Origin: SAR324 cluster bacterium
GTDB taxonomy: Bacteria; SAR324; NAC60-12
Direction of reading: 5' to 3'
Length of the DNA: 64,000 nt
Assembly: GCA_014382365.1 (NCBI GenBank)
Contig: JACNJW010000019.1
Span: forward strand, 1-64,000
Part shown: one piece after another, positions 27,915-36,851 of the stretch
Numbering within the stretch: position 1 is the stretch's first letter
Layout of the letters: the number at the start of each line of letters is the position of its first letter
Made by a program: the position numbers and the translations under genes
Notes under the pieces: generated by a model
What the model saw: the letters and a program-made list of their open reading frames with translations, nothing else
Told to the model about the DNA's origin: nothing
Databases searched by the model: none

Positions 27915-28871
27915 ATGCCTGAAATATTGATAATTGTGCTGTTTATTACCGGTGGACTTGTTCTGCTTTATTTTGGTGCAGACTGGTTGGTACAGGGGGC
28001 AGTCACTTTGGCACTGCATTTGGGATTGAGTCCACTGATTGTCGGCCTGACAGTGGTAGCTCTGGGAACAAGTGTCCCGGAAGCACTGGTTAGTGTACAA
28101 GCCGCCATTGGACACCAGGGAGGAATTGCACTTGGGAATGTAATTGGTTCTAATATTTTGAATATTGCCATGATATTAGGACTCTCTGCCTTGATACACC
28201 CATTAAAAGTCGATTCTCATATTGTCAAAGCTGACGTACCTTTGCTGGCAGGAGCCACTTTTATGCTGGTTGTACTGTTGGAGGATTTTCATATATCACG
28301 TCTGGAAGGAGCGTTTTTGTTGTTGTGCATCGTTGGATACGTAATTGGCAACATCATGACTGTTAAAAGAACTTCTCCAGAAGAAGATCAAATTGAGGGA
28401 ATGGAAATCCCGGAAGATACCAGTAAAACTTTATGGCGGGATATTGGTTACCTGGTCTTAGGTATCATTACTCTGGGCTTTGGGGCAAATTTTCTGGTGA
28501 GCGGTGCAGTAGACTTAGCCCGATTGTTTGGGCTGAGCGAAGCCCTGATTGGACTGACAATTGTTTCGATAGGCACCGGCACTCCAGAACTGGCTACGGC
28601 ACTAATGGCTGCCTACAAGAAAAGTGCTGACCTGGCCATCGGGAATGCTGTTGGTTCCAACCTTTTCAATATCATGTTTGTACTTGGAATCGCCGGGCTT
28701 GTCGCTCCACTCGATGCCACAGGTATTTCCTCTATTGATCTCTATGTGATGCTTGGAGTGACTCTGCTGCTCTTGCCAACTGTCTGGACAGGTCATGTTC
28801 TCGACCGTAAAGAAGGCTTTCTTTTCCTGTCTTTATACATTGGTTATTTATATTATCTCTGGCCTGCCTGA
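27915..28871 (+). CDS. Calcium/sodium antiporter, CaCA family
   Basis: YrbG-type cation/Ca2+ exchanger of 318 residues with ten helices in two inverted halves. Both alpha repeats are visible: VALGTSVPEALVSVQAAIGHQGGIALGNVIGSNILNI in the first half and VSIGTGTPELATALMAAYKKSADLAIGNAVGSNLFNI in the second. It is inner-membrane and moves Ca2+ out against Na+ or H+. The TTG at 27903 is less likely than the ATG at 27915. It is convergent with metY and only 33 bases away. Confidence 0.92.
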   Translation: MPEILIIVLFITGGLVLLYFGADWLVQGAVTLALHLGLSPLIVGLTVVALGTSVPEALVSVQAAIGHQGGIALGNVIGSNILNIAMILGLSALIHPLKVDSHIVKADVPLLAGATFMLVVLLEDFHISRLEGAFLLLCIVGYVIGNIMTVKRTSPEEDQIEGMEIPEDTSKTLWRDIGYLVLGIITLGFGANFLVSGAVDLARLFGLSEALIGLTIVSIGTGTPELATALMAAYKKSADLAIGNAVGSNLFNIMFVLGIAGLVAPLDATGISSIDLYVMLGVTLLLLPTVWTGHVLDRKEGFLFLSLYIGYLYYLWPA

Positions 28872-28904
28872 GAAGCAAAATAACCAGTTTTAATCAAACA
28901 AATC

Positions 28905-30197
28905 CTAAGACAGTTGATTCAAAGCCTGATCAAGATCGCGGATAAGATCTTCGGCACATTCGATTCCAATTGACAGACGAACCACTTCCGGTCCTGCACC
29001 TGCTGAAATAAGTTGTTCTTCAGTGAGTTGACGATGTGTAGTTGAGGCAGGATGGAGAATCAGTGAGCGGGTATCTCCGATATTGGCCACATGACTGAAT
29101 AACTCTACAGTTTCCAACATTTTTAGACCACTTTCATAACCGCCTATTACTCCAAAAGTAAAAACAGAACCACTGCCGTCAGGCATATATTTTTTTCCAA
29201 GTTCATGATACGTACTGGATTCAAGTCCTGCATGTGAAACCCACTCTACTTTGGAATGATTTTCTAAGAACTTGGCGACTGCCAGACCGTTACTGCAGTG
29301 CCGCTCCATCCGCAAGGGAAGTGTTTCAATACCGTTGAGTGTAATCCAGGCATTCATTGGAGATTGTGAACAACCAAGATCACGTAAACTGATGGCATGG
29401 CTGTACATGGTATATGCAAGATCTCCGAAAGTTTCAGCAAATGTCAAACCGTTATACTCAGGAGAAGGTGTACTCAAGCTGGGAAATTTTGCTTTTCCCA
29501 GCCACAAAAATTTACCGGAATCAACAACAACTCCACCCACTGCATTTCCTTGTCCGGAAAGAAATTTTGTTGTGGAATGCACTACTATATCTGCACCCCA
29601 TTCAAATGGTCTGCACAAAAAAGGAGTTGCCATTGTATTGTCAACAATTAGTGGTACCCCTGCTTCACCGGCTACTTTAGCAATACTTTCAATATCCATG
29701 ACCACTCCACCGGGATTGGCAAGGCTTTCAATAAAAATTGCTCTGGTTTTATCACTGACTGCTTTGCGGAAAGCCTCAGGATTATCACTGTCAACAAAGA
29801 TAGCATTCCAGCCAAATTTTTGATAGCTTTTGCCCATTAAATTTATCGTACCGCCATAGAGTTTATTGGCAACTATTACCTCCATACCTGGCGACATTAA
29901 TGGAAAAAGAGCCAAGGTTTCTGCTGCATGTCCAGATGAGGTTACTGTTCCTCCGCGTCCACCTTCCAGTGTTGCCAGTTTTTCTTCCAAAGCAGCAACA
30001 GTTGGATTAGTCAGCCGTGAGTAAATGAAACCAGGTGCCTGCAGATTGAACAGTGATGCTGCATGATCTGCATCATCAAATACATAGGATGTAGTTTGAT
30101 AAATTGGAAAAGATCGAGCTCCAGTTGTAGGATCCGGAGCTGTCCCTGCATGAACAGCAAGTGTATTAAAACCAAAATCTGGATGCAGTTTTTTCAT
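28905..30197 (-). CDS. metY: O-acetylhomoserine aminocarboxypropyltransferase (sulfhydrylase)
   Basis: PLP enzyme of the Cys/Met metabolism family, 430 residues, the longer MetY type. It makes homocysteine from O-acetylhomoserine and sulfide. Seen: PLP phosphate loop VTSSGHAAETLALF, the PLP-contacting Asp in VPLIVDNTMATPFLC, the Schiff-base lysine in VVHSTTKFLSGQG, and LILHPASTTHRQL near the C-terminus. The upstream gene's stop overlaps its start by one base. Direct sulfhydrylation here would complement SAH recycling by AhcY. Confidence 0.93.
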   Translation of the reverse strand: MKKLHPDFGFNTLAVHAGTAPDPTTGARSFPIYQTTSYVFDDADHAASLFNLQAPGFIYSRLTNPTVAALEEKLATLEGGRGGTVTSSGHAAETLALFPLMSPGMEVIVANKLYGGTINLMGKSYQKFGWNAIFVDSDNPEAFRKAVSDKTRAIFIESLANPGGVVMDIESIAKVAGEAGVPLIVDNTMATPFLCRPFEWGADIVVHSTTKFLSGQGNAVGGVVVDSGKFLWLGKAKFPSLSTPSPEYNGLTFAETFGDLAYTMYSHAISLRDLGCSQSPMNAWITLNGIETLPLRMERHCSNGLAVAKFLENHSKVEWVSHAGLESSTYHELGKKYMPDGSGSVFTFGVIGGYESGLKMLETVELFSHVANIGDTRSLILHPASTTHRQLTEEQLISAGAGPEVVRLSIGIECAEDLIRDLDQALNQLS

Positions 30198-30694
30198 TAA
30201 ATCCTCTTCCGGCGATTACTGATCACTCCAGTATTGATTCCATTCCAGCCAAGCTCTCCAGTCAAACGGGCATATTCTATTTTTGGACAACGGTCCATCA
30301 CCACCTTCATTCCTGCATCTTCAGCTCTGCTCGCAGCTGCAGAGTGACTGATTTCAAGCTGCATCCAAAACACTTTTGCACCAATCTTAATGGCTTCTTC
30401 AACCAGTCCCGGTGCTTCTTCAGCAGGACGAAAGATATCCACCATATCCACTGGTGTGGGTAAAGCTGTTAAATCTGCAAATACAGTTTCTCCACAAATT
30501 TTCTTACCTGCTGCACCGGGATTGACAGGGATAACCCTAAATCCTTTTTGAAGCAGATACTTCATGGCAAAATTACTGGGACGGTTCCAGGTAGTACTTG
30601 CACCAACCATTGCAATACTGTGGACATTTCTGAGAATTTCCCGGATGTAAGAATCCGAATAGGAACTGTGATCAAACTGTCTTGAACTACCCAT
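30197..30694 (-). CDS. CoA-binding domain protein, YccU family
   Basis: A 165-residue Rossmann-fold CoA_binding_2 protein. Seen: IAMVGASTTWNRPSNFAMKYLLQKGFRVIPVNP (nucleotide loop), DIFRPAEEAPGLVEEAIKIGAKVFWMQ, and the C-terminal DRCPKIEY. The function is not defined, though it is often found beside metY genes. It is coupled to metY by one-base overlap and is the first gene of this short operon. Confidence 0.88.
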   Translation of the reverse strand: MGSSRQFDHSSYSDSYIREILRNVHSIAMVGASTTWNRPSNFAMKYLLQKGFRVIPVNPGAAGKKICGETVFADLTALPTPVDMVDIFRPAEEAPGLVEEAIKIGAKVFWMQLEISHSAAASRAEDAGMKVVMDRCPKIEYARLTGELGWNGINTGVISNRRKRI

Positions 30695-30936
30695 CTGTGA
30701 AAATATCTTATTTTATTAAAGAATATTAAGAGTTGGTAACATTAACAGAAACAGAAGTCTCTCAGCAAGATAATTCAATTCGTTGAGCTTACGTTAATAA
30801 GTCTAAGACTTAATAACACTAAACCCTACACCACTCTTATCTCAATCTGCTAATAGTCCTCAGCAAAGCTACCAACCAAAATTTCCCACGATCACAGTTT
30901 GAACAGTTCTATAAAACAAAGAATTAAAACTTCATT

Positions 30937-31119
30937 TCAGTACCAGATCATATTAATAAATTTTCCTTTTCCATCCCATTTTTCTGTCATAGCAGCTGAT
31001 TTTCCGGTGATAACTCTTTGAGACGGTACGCTAAAATTATCTGAGTTCGGAGAAACCAAAAACCAACTGATGGCAAGCACCAATAGAGAAATGGTCAAAA
31101 ACACCGTCAAACTTTTCAT
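30937..31119 (-). CDS. Small secreted or anchored hypothetical protein
   Basis: A 60-residue reading frame with an excellent AAGGAGG ribosome-binding site six bases before its ATG. The product has an N-terminal hydrophobic segment (SLTVFLTISLLVLAISWFLV), then a short polar tail of about 38 residues ending INMIWY. It may be a one-helix membrane protein with a periplasmic tail. I recognise no family. It stands alone in a gene-poor stretch, and the strong translation signal is the main support. Confidence 0.6.
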   Translation of the reverse strand: MKSLTVFLTISLLVLAISWFLVSPNSDNFSVPSQRVITGKSAAMTEKWDGKGKFINMIWY

Positions 31120-31450
31120 TCTACCTCCTTATCAGAAGAATAGTGAAAATATTTGAATTTAATTTACCGATAAAGGAAAGCAGTAAATCAACTCTCACCT
31201 ACAATGAAAGCTGGATCCTGTAAAACTTCCCTTCAAATATAATTTTATACCCATTGGTACAAGTGTCAACTAGTGAATTTACCTAGATATAAATAATTTA
31301 ATGAGAACTTAATTATCTGAGTTGCTGACTTAATCATGATGAATATTCAGAGATATATAGTTTTAGAGAACAGATTTTTTACAGTATACATGCATTACGA
31401 TTACGGGAAGGGTATATATTTAAACATCTCATTAATACTCCAAAATCAAT

Positions 31451-31479
31451 TTGATTTTATACTAAATAATTGATAGAAT
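31451..31479 (+). promoter_or_regulatory. Predicted sigma70 promoter for the glutamine synthetase-like gene
   Basis: TTGATT (31451-31456) and TAGAAT (31474-31479) with a 17-base spacer, four and five of six bases matching consensus. Transcription would start near 31486, just before the hairpin. Confidence 0.55.
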
Positions 31480-31495
31480 CCTTTGAGTCGAAATC

Positions 31496-31537
31496 GCCGG
31501 AGCTGTTCAGCACAAGTTGAAATCTCCGGCATTTTTT
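31496..31537 (+). terminator. Terminator-like hairpin in the leader (possible attenuator)
   Basis: GCCGGAG (31496-31502) pairs with CTCCGGC (31524-31530) and is followed at once by ATTTTTTATT. It lies between the predicted promoter and the start codon, so full-length transcription would need read-through. The two arms are embedded in near-repeats GAAATCGCCGG and GAAATCTCCGG. Confidence 0.5.
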
Positions 31538-31583
31538 ATTGTAACCACACTACTGCTGTGGCGAATCACAAAAAGTGAAATAC

Positions 31584-32960
31584 ATGAAAGTTTATGGAAT
31601 GCTGACAGTGGAAGAACTTCAGCAGCAAGTCGATACGGGAGAGATTGATACAGTAATCGTTGTTTTTACAGATCTTTATGGCCGTTTTATGGGCAAACGT
31701 TTTGATGCAGAGTTTTTTCTGGAGGATGCAGTCGAAAACGGCACCCACTGCTGCGATTATCTGGTAACGGTAGATATGGAAATGGAACCCGTTGACGGAT
31801 ACGAATATACCAACTGGGAGCGCGGATACGGTGATTTCCATTTGGTTCCAGACTTCAAAACTTTACGAAAAGTCAGCTGGCTGGACCGCAGTGCCATGGT
31901 ACTCTGCGATGTAAAAGAAAACAAAACACATGAATTGACTGAAGTCGCACCACGTTCAATGCTCAGGAAACAGGTTAATTTAGCAGAAGACCTTGGATTC
32001 ACTGCTAAAGCAGGTTCTGAATTGGAATATTTTATTTTCCAAAATTCTTTCCAGGAAGCTGCAGAAAGCGGCTATACAGAACTAAAACCTGCCGGTTGGT
32101 ACGTTGAGGATTACCATTCTCTGCAGGGTACACGAGAGGAGCATTTTAACGGAGCAGTCAGGAGACACTTACGGGACTCCGGAATTCCAGTTGAAAATTC
32201 CAAAGGTGAAGCTGCCCTTGGTCAACATGAATTGAACGTACGTTATGCTGAAGTATTAACAATGGCCGACCGCCATGCGCTTTACAAACAATGTCTCAAA
32301 GAAGTTGCAGAGCAGCAGGACATCAGTGTCACGTTCATGTCAAAATACAAAGACGGGCAACCTGGTTCTAGTTGTCACATCCATTTAAGTTTGTGGGAAA
32401 ACGATAAAAATGCCTTTCCCGGAAATTTAACTGAGGGCCCGATTGAGTGTTCCGAAACTTTCCGCTGGTTTCTTGGAGGTTGGATCAAACACATGCCGGA
32501 ATTAATGGTCTTTTCTGCACCAACAATCAACTCATATAAACGCTATGAAGCGAAGTCCTGGGCACCAACCCGCATGGCATGGTGTCACGACAACCGTACT
32601 GCAGGCTTTCGTGTAGTGGGTCAGGGTCCAAGTTTACGGATTGAATGTCGGATACCCGGGGCAGATTGTAATCCGTATCTTGTCTATGCAGCAGCAATGG
32701 CTTCCGGACTAGATGGAATACGCAACAAAATCGAACCACCTCCGATGTTTGAAGGAGATGTTTATTCGGCAGAAGAACTTCCTGAAGTACCCAAAACGCT
32801 GCGGGAAGCTTTGACTTTGTTTGAGCAAAGTGAATTTGCAAAAACAGCTTTTGGTGAAAAAGTGCATCAGCACTATATTCGTTTTTTCCGTACAGAAGTT
32901 GAAGCTTATGAGGCTGCAGTTACGGATTGGGAATTAAAACGTTATTTTGAAAGAATTTAA
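31584..32960 (+). CDS. Glutamine synthetase family protein
   Basis: Type I glutamine synthetase fold, 458 residues from the ATG used here. Metal and substrate motifs are present: GSELEYFIF, GEAALGQHELNVRY, GSSCHIHLSLW, NRTAGFRVVGQGPSLRIECRIPGADCNPYL. It should be a working ATP-dependent amine ligase. The family includes true GlnA, gamma-glutamylputrescine synthetase (PuuA) and other gamma-glutamyl-amide ligases. The lack of the GlnA adenylylation-site context and the SDR neighbour favour a catabolic amine ligase over housekeeping GlnA. GTG 31575 and ATG 31599 are other possible starts. Confidence 0.85.
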   Translation: MKVYGMLTVEELQQQVDTGEIDTVIVVFTDLYGRFMGKRFDAEFFLEDAVENGTHCCDYLVTVDMEMEPVDGYEYTNWERGYGDFHLVPDFKTLRKVSWLDRSAMVLCDVKENKTHELTEVAPRSMLRKQVNLAEDLGFTAKAGSELEYFIFQNSFQEAAESGYTELKPAGWYVEDYHSLQGTREEHFNGAVRRHLRDSGIPVENSKGEAALGQHELNVRYAEVLTMADRHALYKQCLKEVAEQQDISVTFMSKYKDGQPGSSCHIHLSLWENDKNAFPGNLTEGPIECSETFRWFLGGWIKHMPELMVFSAPTINSYKRYEAKSWAPTRMAWCHDNRTAGFRVVGQGPSLRIECRIPGADCNPYLVYAAAMASGLDGIRNKIEPPPMFEGDVYSAEELPEVPKTLREALTLFEQSEFAKTAFGEKVHQHYIRFFRTEVEAYEAAVTDWELKRYFERI

Positions 32961-32982
32961 ATAAATTAAGGAGAATTATAAA

Positions 32983-33756
32983 ATGCGATTAGAAAATAAA
33001 GTAGCCCTGATCACAGGTGCATCAAGTGGAATTGGTAAGGAATCTGCTCTGTTATTTGCAAAAGAAGGTGCAAAAATTGTGGCCGTTGACGTAAACGATG
33101 CAGAAGGTGAAAAGACTGTAGCAGAGATCAAAGCTGCCGGAGGAGATGCTGTTTATGCACATGCAGACATTTCCAAGGCTGCAGACTGCGAAGCAATGGT
33201 CAAAGCTGCCGAAGATAATTTCGGGAAACTGAATGTTATGTTCAATAATGCAGGCATCATGGATAGCCGTGATGACAATGCGCTGGTAACAGAAGAAGAT
33301 GTCTGGGACCTGACAATGTCGATCAATCTCAAAGGCGTGTTCCTCGGCTGCAAATACGGAATTGCCGCCATGCAGCGTGCCGGTGGAGGTTCTATCATTA
33401 ACACGGCTTCTTTTGTGGGTTTGATGGGAGCAGCTACTCCACAAGTAGCCTATACTGCATCTAAAGGCGGCGTGATTGCACTGACCCGTGAATTATCGGT
33501 AATTCATGCCCGTGAAAATATCCGTGTCAATGCTCTTTGTCCTGGACCTTTGCGAACTGAATTATTGATGAAATTTCTAGATACTGAAGCTAAAAAACAA
33601 AAACGGTTGGTCCATATTCCGATGGGTCGTTTTGGAGAAGCAAAAGAGATGGCACAGGCAGCTCTGTTCCTGGCATCAGACGAATCATCTTACACCACCG
33701 GAACAGAGTTCGTGGTGGATGGTGGAATCACTTCAGCTTATGTGACTCCAGAGTGA
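32983..33756 (+). CDS. SDR family oxidoreductase
   Basis: Classical short-chain dehydrogenase of 257 residues with AAGGAG before the ATG. Seen: TGASSGIGKE cofactor loop, D in VVAVDVND that suggests NAD over NADP, NNAG, the catalytic Ser in SIINTASFVG, YTASKGG (Tyr and Lys), and CPGPLRTELL. It lies 22 bases after the glutamine synthetase-like gene and is probably co-transcribed. The substrate is unknown. Confidence 0.9.
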   Translation: MRLENKVALITGASSGIGKESALLFAKEGAKIVAVDVNDAEGEKTVAEIKAAGGDAVYAHADISKAADCEAMVKAAEDNFGKLNVMFNNAGIMDSRDDNALVTEEDVWDLTMSINLKGVFLGCKYGIAAMQRAGGGSIINTASFVGLMGAATPQVAYTASKGGVIALTRELSVIHARENIRVNALCPGPLRTELLMKFLDTEAKKQKRLVHIPMGRFGEAKEMAQAALFLASDESSYTTGTEFVVDGGITSAYVTPE

Positions 33757-33764
33757 TTTCATAA

Positions 33765-35273
33765 TTATTCTCCCCACTTTGATTTAACTGCCTCACGGTC
33801 AACTTCATTGTTTTCCTGGGGCAGTTCTTCAACAAATATTACTTGACGCGGTTTCTTAAATCCGGCAATCTGTCCACCGACATGGTCTCGCACTTCTTCT
33901 ACAGAAAGCTTAGAACCTGGCTTAAGAACACAGACCGCTTTTACAGCTTCACCCCATGTTTTATCCGGAACACCTATTACGCAGCAGTTGTTAATATCAG
34001 TATGCTTCAGCAAAACAGATTCCACTTCTCCCGGATAAACATTTTCACCACCGGTTTTAATTAATTCTTTTTCTGCTTTACGTTTGACGTACCATAAATA
34101 GCCTTCTTCATCAAAACGTCCAATGTCACCGGTATGATGCCAACCGTTACGCTGTGCATAAGCTGTTGCTTCAGGCATATCCCAGTATTCGAGAAAAATA
34201 TTTTCTCCCCGGACCACAATTTCTCCTTCATCTCCCATCGGTACTTCTTGCTCAAGCTCATTAACCACAGAGACTGAATTCAGCAAAGTTGCCTGTCCTG
34301 ACGCACCGGGACATGCAGAAGCTGGAGCGGCAGTCACAAAAGCCGTAGTTTCGGCCTGCCCAAAACCTGTCCAGAAAACGGCACGGGTTTCTTTCTGCAG
34401 ACGCAGTATATTATCCGGACCTTCCAAACCGTACACAATGCACAAACTTTCCAACTTTGAGCCGGTTTCTTTTGCAGCATCAAGTACACGTTCCAGAATT
34501 GGTGGAAAGGAACCGAAATATGTCAGTTGTTCTGCATCAATTAATCGCACGGCTTCTTTATCATCAAATTGTTTCAGCACAACATTCTTGCCGCCACTGA
34601 TGAAGGTAGCCCACGCAGAAGTCAATCCCATAACGTGAAAAATCGGCAGAGCCAGCAAATGAGCTTCTACTGCAGCACGGTCAAAATGGTGAAAATGCAC
34701 TTCTGCTGAAGCCATCACATTTCTTTGACTGAGTAACGCTCCTTTCGGTATTCCATCAACTGCTGCAGTTGGTATAATCAACCAGCCTTCGTCCGCATCC
34801 GGCTGCGGTTCTGTGAGTGCAGAAGGATTTTCATCCAGTAATTGATCAAAGGATGTCGAAAGAATTGAAGCAGCATCAGTACTGTAAAACTGACGTGCTG
34901 GAAGTAAATCCCTCAGATCTTCTGCCTGTTGTTCACAACTTGTTTGAAAAACCAAAGCTTTTGGTTTTGTATTTTCAATTACCTTGCGCATTTCATCTGA
35001 ACTTGTACGTGTATTCAAACAGACTGCAACCACTCCTATCCGAGCACATGCTGCCAACAGCAAGGCATATTCTGCACAGTTGTTCAGCAGCACAGCAATT
35101 CTATCACCTTTCTCAAAACCAGTGTTCACCAACCCACGTGCCAGACAATTAACATGAACTGGGACCTCGGCAAATGTCAGCCGCAGGTCTCCTGAAACCA
35201 GTGCTGTTTTGTTGGGATAATTCCGGGCGTTATTCAAAATGCAATCATAGATTGAGTGTTCTCTTAGTGCCAT
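33765..35273 (-). CDS. AMP-dependent acyl-CoA synthetase-like protein with altered core motifs
   Basis: ANL-superfamily protein of 502 residues with AAAGGAAAA before the ATG. The A5 (GFGQAETTAF), A7 (HHTGDIGRFDEEGYLWYVKRK) and A8 (ELIKTGGENVYPGEVE) motifs are normal. The A3 phosphate loop, usually TSGTTG-PKG, reads PTAAVDGIPKG, so the Ser/Gly/Thr run is lost. The C-terminal A10 site reads LPQENNEVDREAVK, with no Gly-Lys. Some CaiC-like subfamilies also lack that lysine. It may be a slow or atypical ligase. Convergent with the SDR gene. Confidence 0.82.
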   Translation of the reverse strand: MALREHSIYDCILNNARNYPNKTALVSGDLRLTFAEVPVHVNCLARGLVNTGFEKGDRIAVLLNNCAEYALLLAACARIGVVAVCLNTRTSSDEMRKVIENTKPKALVFQTSCEQQAEDLRDLLPARQFYSTDAASILSTSFDQLLDENPSALTEPQPDADEGWLIIPTAAVDGIPKGALLSQRNVMASAEVHFHHFDRAAVEAHLLALPIFHVMGLTSAWATFISGGKNVVLKQFDDKEAVRLIDAEQLTYFGSFPPILERVLDAAKETGSKLESLCIVYGLEGPDNILRLQKETRAVFWTGFGQAETTAFVTAAPASACPGASGQATLLNSVSVVNELEQEVPMGDEGEIVVRGENIFLEYWDMPEATAYAQRNGWHHTGDIGRFDEEGYLWYVKRKAEKELIKTGGENVYPGEVESVLLKHTDINNCCVIGVPDKTWGEAVKAVCVLKPGSKLSVEEVRDHVGGQIAGFKKPRQVIFVEELPQENNEVDREAVKSKWGE

Positions 35274-35289
35274 AATAATTTTCCTTTAA

Positions 35290-36705
35290 TTAATTCAATT
35301 TTAGTGCTCTCAGCAAGCGCTGATGAATATTGTCGAATTTGCCATTACTCATGATGAGTACTACATCATCTGCATGGCAATTAGTTTTTAAATAATCTAT
35401 AATTTCTGACACTTCAGGGAATACATGAGCAGAAATATTTTCTTCATTCAGTACTTTGATAACTTCCTGTATTGCAAGTCTCTTGTCTACAGGAGTCGTT
35501 TCCAGACGAAATGGTGTAGTTAAAATAACTTCATCTGCTTTACGGAATGAGTTTATCAAAGCCTCCTGATGAATATTTAGTACACTGGTGTTGCTGCGAG
35601 GTTCAAAGACAGCAATTAAACGTTGTCCAGGATGCTTTTGCCTGATTGCATTCACTGTTTCACGAATAGCAGTTGGATGATGCGCAAAGTCATCATAGAC
35701 TGTAATACCATTCACAACTCCACGTACTTCCTGACGTCTGCGGACACTCTTAAATGAGTCAAATGCAACCTGAATTGTCTGGTCATCAATTGCATTGTGT
35801 CTTGCCAGCATGATTACACCCAGAGCGTTGCGCACGTTATATTCACCAAAGAGATTAATCTTAAAGTGCTGTTTGTTATTGGAACTATCCGAACTTTTAT
35901 CCAACACCTCAAATGACATGCCGGATTCTGTGACTGACAGATTTACTGCCTGAACATCACAGGTTTTTCCTAAACCAAATGTCAGCACCGGTGAGTAGGC
36001 TGCTTCCAAAACACTACTTACATTTAAATCATCGCCATTGGCGACGATCAGTCCATTCTGGGGAATCAGACGCAGCATTAAGCGGAAGGATTTTTTAATA
36101 TCTTCAAGTGAATCAAAGATATCTGCATGATCAAATTCAAGATTGTTCAAAATTAATTGATCAGGAAGATAATGAAAAAACTTAGAGCGCTTGTCAAAAA
36201 ATGCAGTGTCGTACTCATCACCTTCAGTGATGAAATAGCTTCCAGCACCATCCTGACAACTTGTCCCAAAATTTTCTGCAATACCTCCAATCATGAAGCC
36301 AGGTTTTTTCTCTGCAGTCTCAAATACCCAGGACAGCAATGACGTTGTAGTTGTTTTTCCGTGTGTCCCAGTTACTACCAGTGACGTTTTTCCGCGAATA
36401 AAATATTCCTTCAGCAGTTCCGCCATCGAAATAAACGATAGCTTTCTCTCCAGAACAGCTTCTACTTCAGAATTTCCCCGCGAGAGGGCATTTCCGATAA
36501 CAACCAAATCAGGAACTGTATCTAAATTTGCTGCAGCATATCCGCTTTGTACAACTACCTTATTTTCTGCAAGGAATTCACTCATGGGAGGATAAACATT
36601 CTCATCAGAACCTTGAATCCGAAAACCTCGCAGTTTCAATAAAACTGCCAGAGAAGCCATACCGGTTCCACAGATTCCTGTAAAATGAATAAGCTTGGAA
36701 TTCAT
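35290..36705 (-). CDS. mpl: UDP-N-acetylmuramate:L-Ala-gamma-D-Glu-meso-DAP ligase
   Basis: Murein-recycling ligase of about 471 residues that joins recycled tripeptide to UDP-MurNAc. Seen: GICGTGMASLA at the N-terminus, the Mur ligase P-loop VTGTHGKTTTTSLLSW, EGDEYDTAFFDKRSKFFHYLPDQLILNNLEFDHADIFDSLEDI (the Mpl-specific version of the central domain), and YDDFAHHPTAIRETV. The frame extends to 36813, but family comparison places the start at Met 36705 or 36720; neither has a clear ribosome-binding site. Confidence 0.92.
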   Translation of the reverse strand: MNSKLIHFTGICGTGMASLAVLLKLRGFRIQGSDENVYPPMSEFLAENKVVVQSGYAAANLDTVPDLVVIGNALSRGNSEVEAVLERKLSFISMAELLKEYFIRGKTSLVVTGTHGKTTTTSLLSWVFETAEKKPGFMIGGIAENFGTSCQDGAGSYFITEGDEYDTAFFDKRSKFFHYLPDQLILNNLEFDHADIFDSLEDIKKSFRLMLRLIPQNGLIVANGDDLNVSSVLEAAYSPVLTFGLGKTCDVQAVNLSVTESGMSFEVLDKSSDSSNNKQHFKINLFGEYNVRNALGVIMLARHNAIDDQTIQVAFDSFKSVRRRQEVRGVVNGITVYDDFAHHPTAIRETVNAIRQKHPGQRLIAVFEPRSNTSVLNIHQEALINSFRKADEVILTTPFRLETTPVDKRLAIQEVIKVLNEENISAHVFPEVSEIIDYLKTNCHADDVVLIMSNGKFDNIHQRLLRALKLN

Positions 36706-36851
36706 ATTTTGAAGAGACATCTGATAACAAAATGCAACAGCATTAAGAAAATAAAGGAGGGAGCAGCTCAGGTTTCCAAAAACAGTTCCGCGCAGAAGAA
36801 ACTGCAAAATCAACTAAAAAAGGAGTAAAACAGTAGTCTGACCTGCCCCAA

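Larger units (their letters stand above)
31120..31583. other. Intergenic leader region before the glutamine synthetase gene
   Basis: About 460 AT-rich bases. The last ~130 contain a predicted promoter and a terminator-like hairpin, listed separately. The rest shows no gene or recognisable RNA. Confidence 0.5.

Noticed and set aside
30695-30936. Possible SAM-I riboswitch upstream of the yccU-metY pair (minus strand AAGAGTGGTGTAGGG, and GATAA/TTATC closing pairs)
   Set aside because: The conserved GAAACC and GGCAACC core segments of SAM-I are absent; the partial match is probably chance.
31584-32960. Housekeeping GlnA or the glutamine riboswitch in its leader
   Set aside because: The protein looks like the catabolic GS-family branch, and the leader does not show the glnA RNA motif core as I know it.
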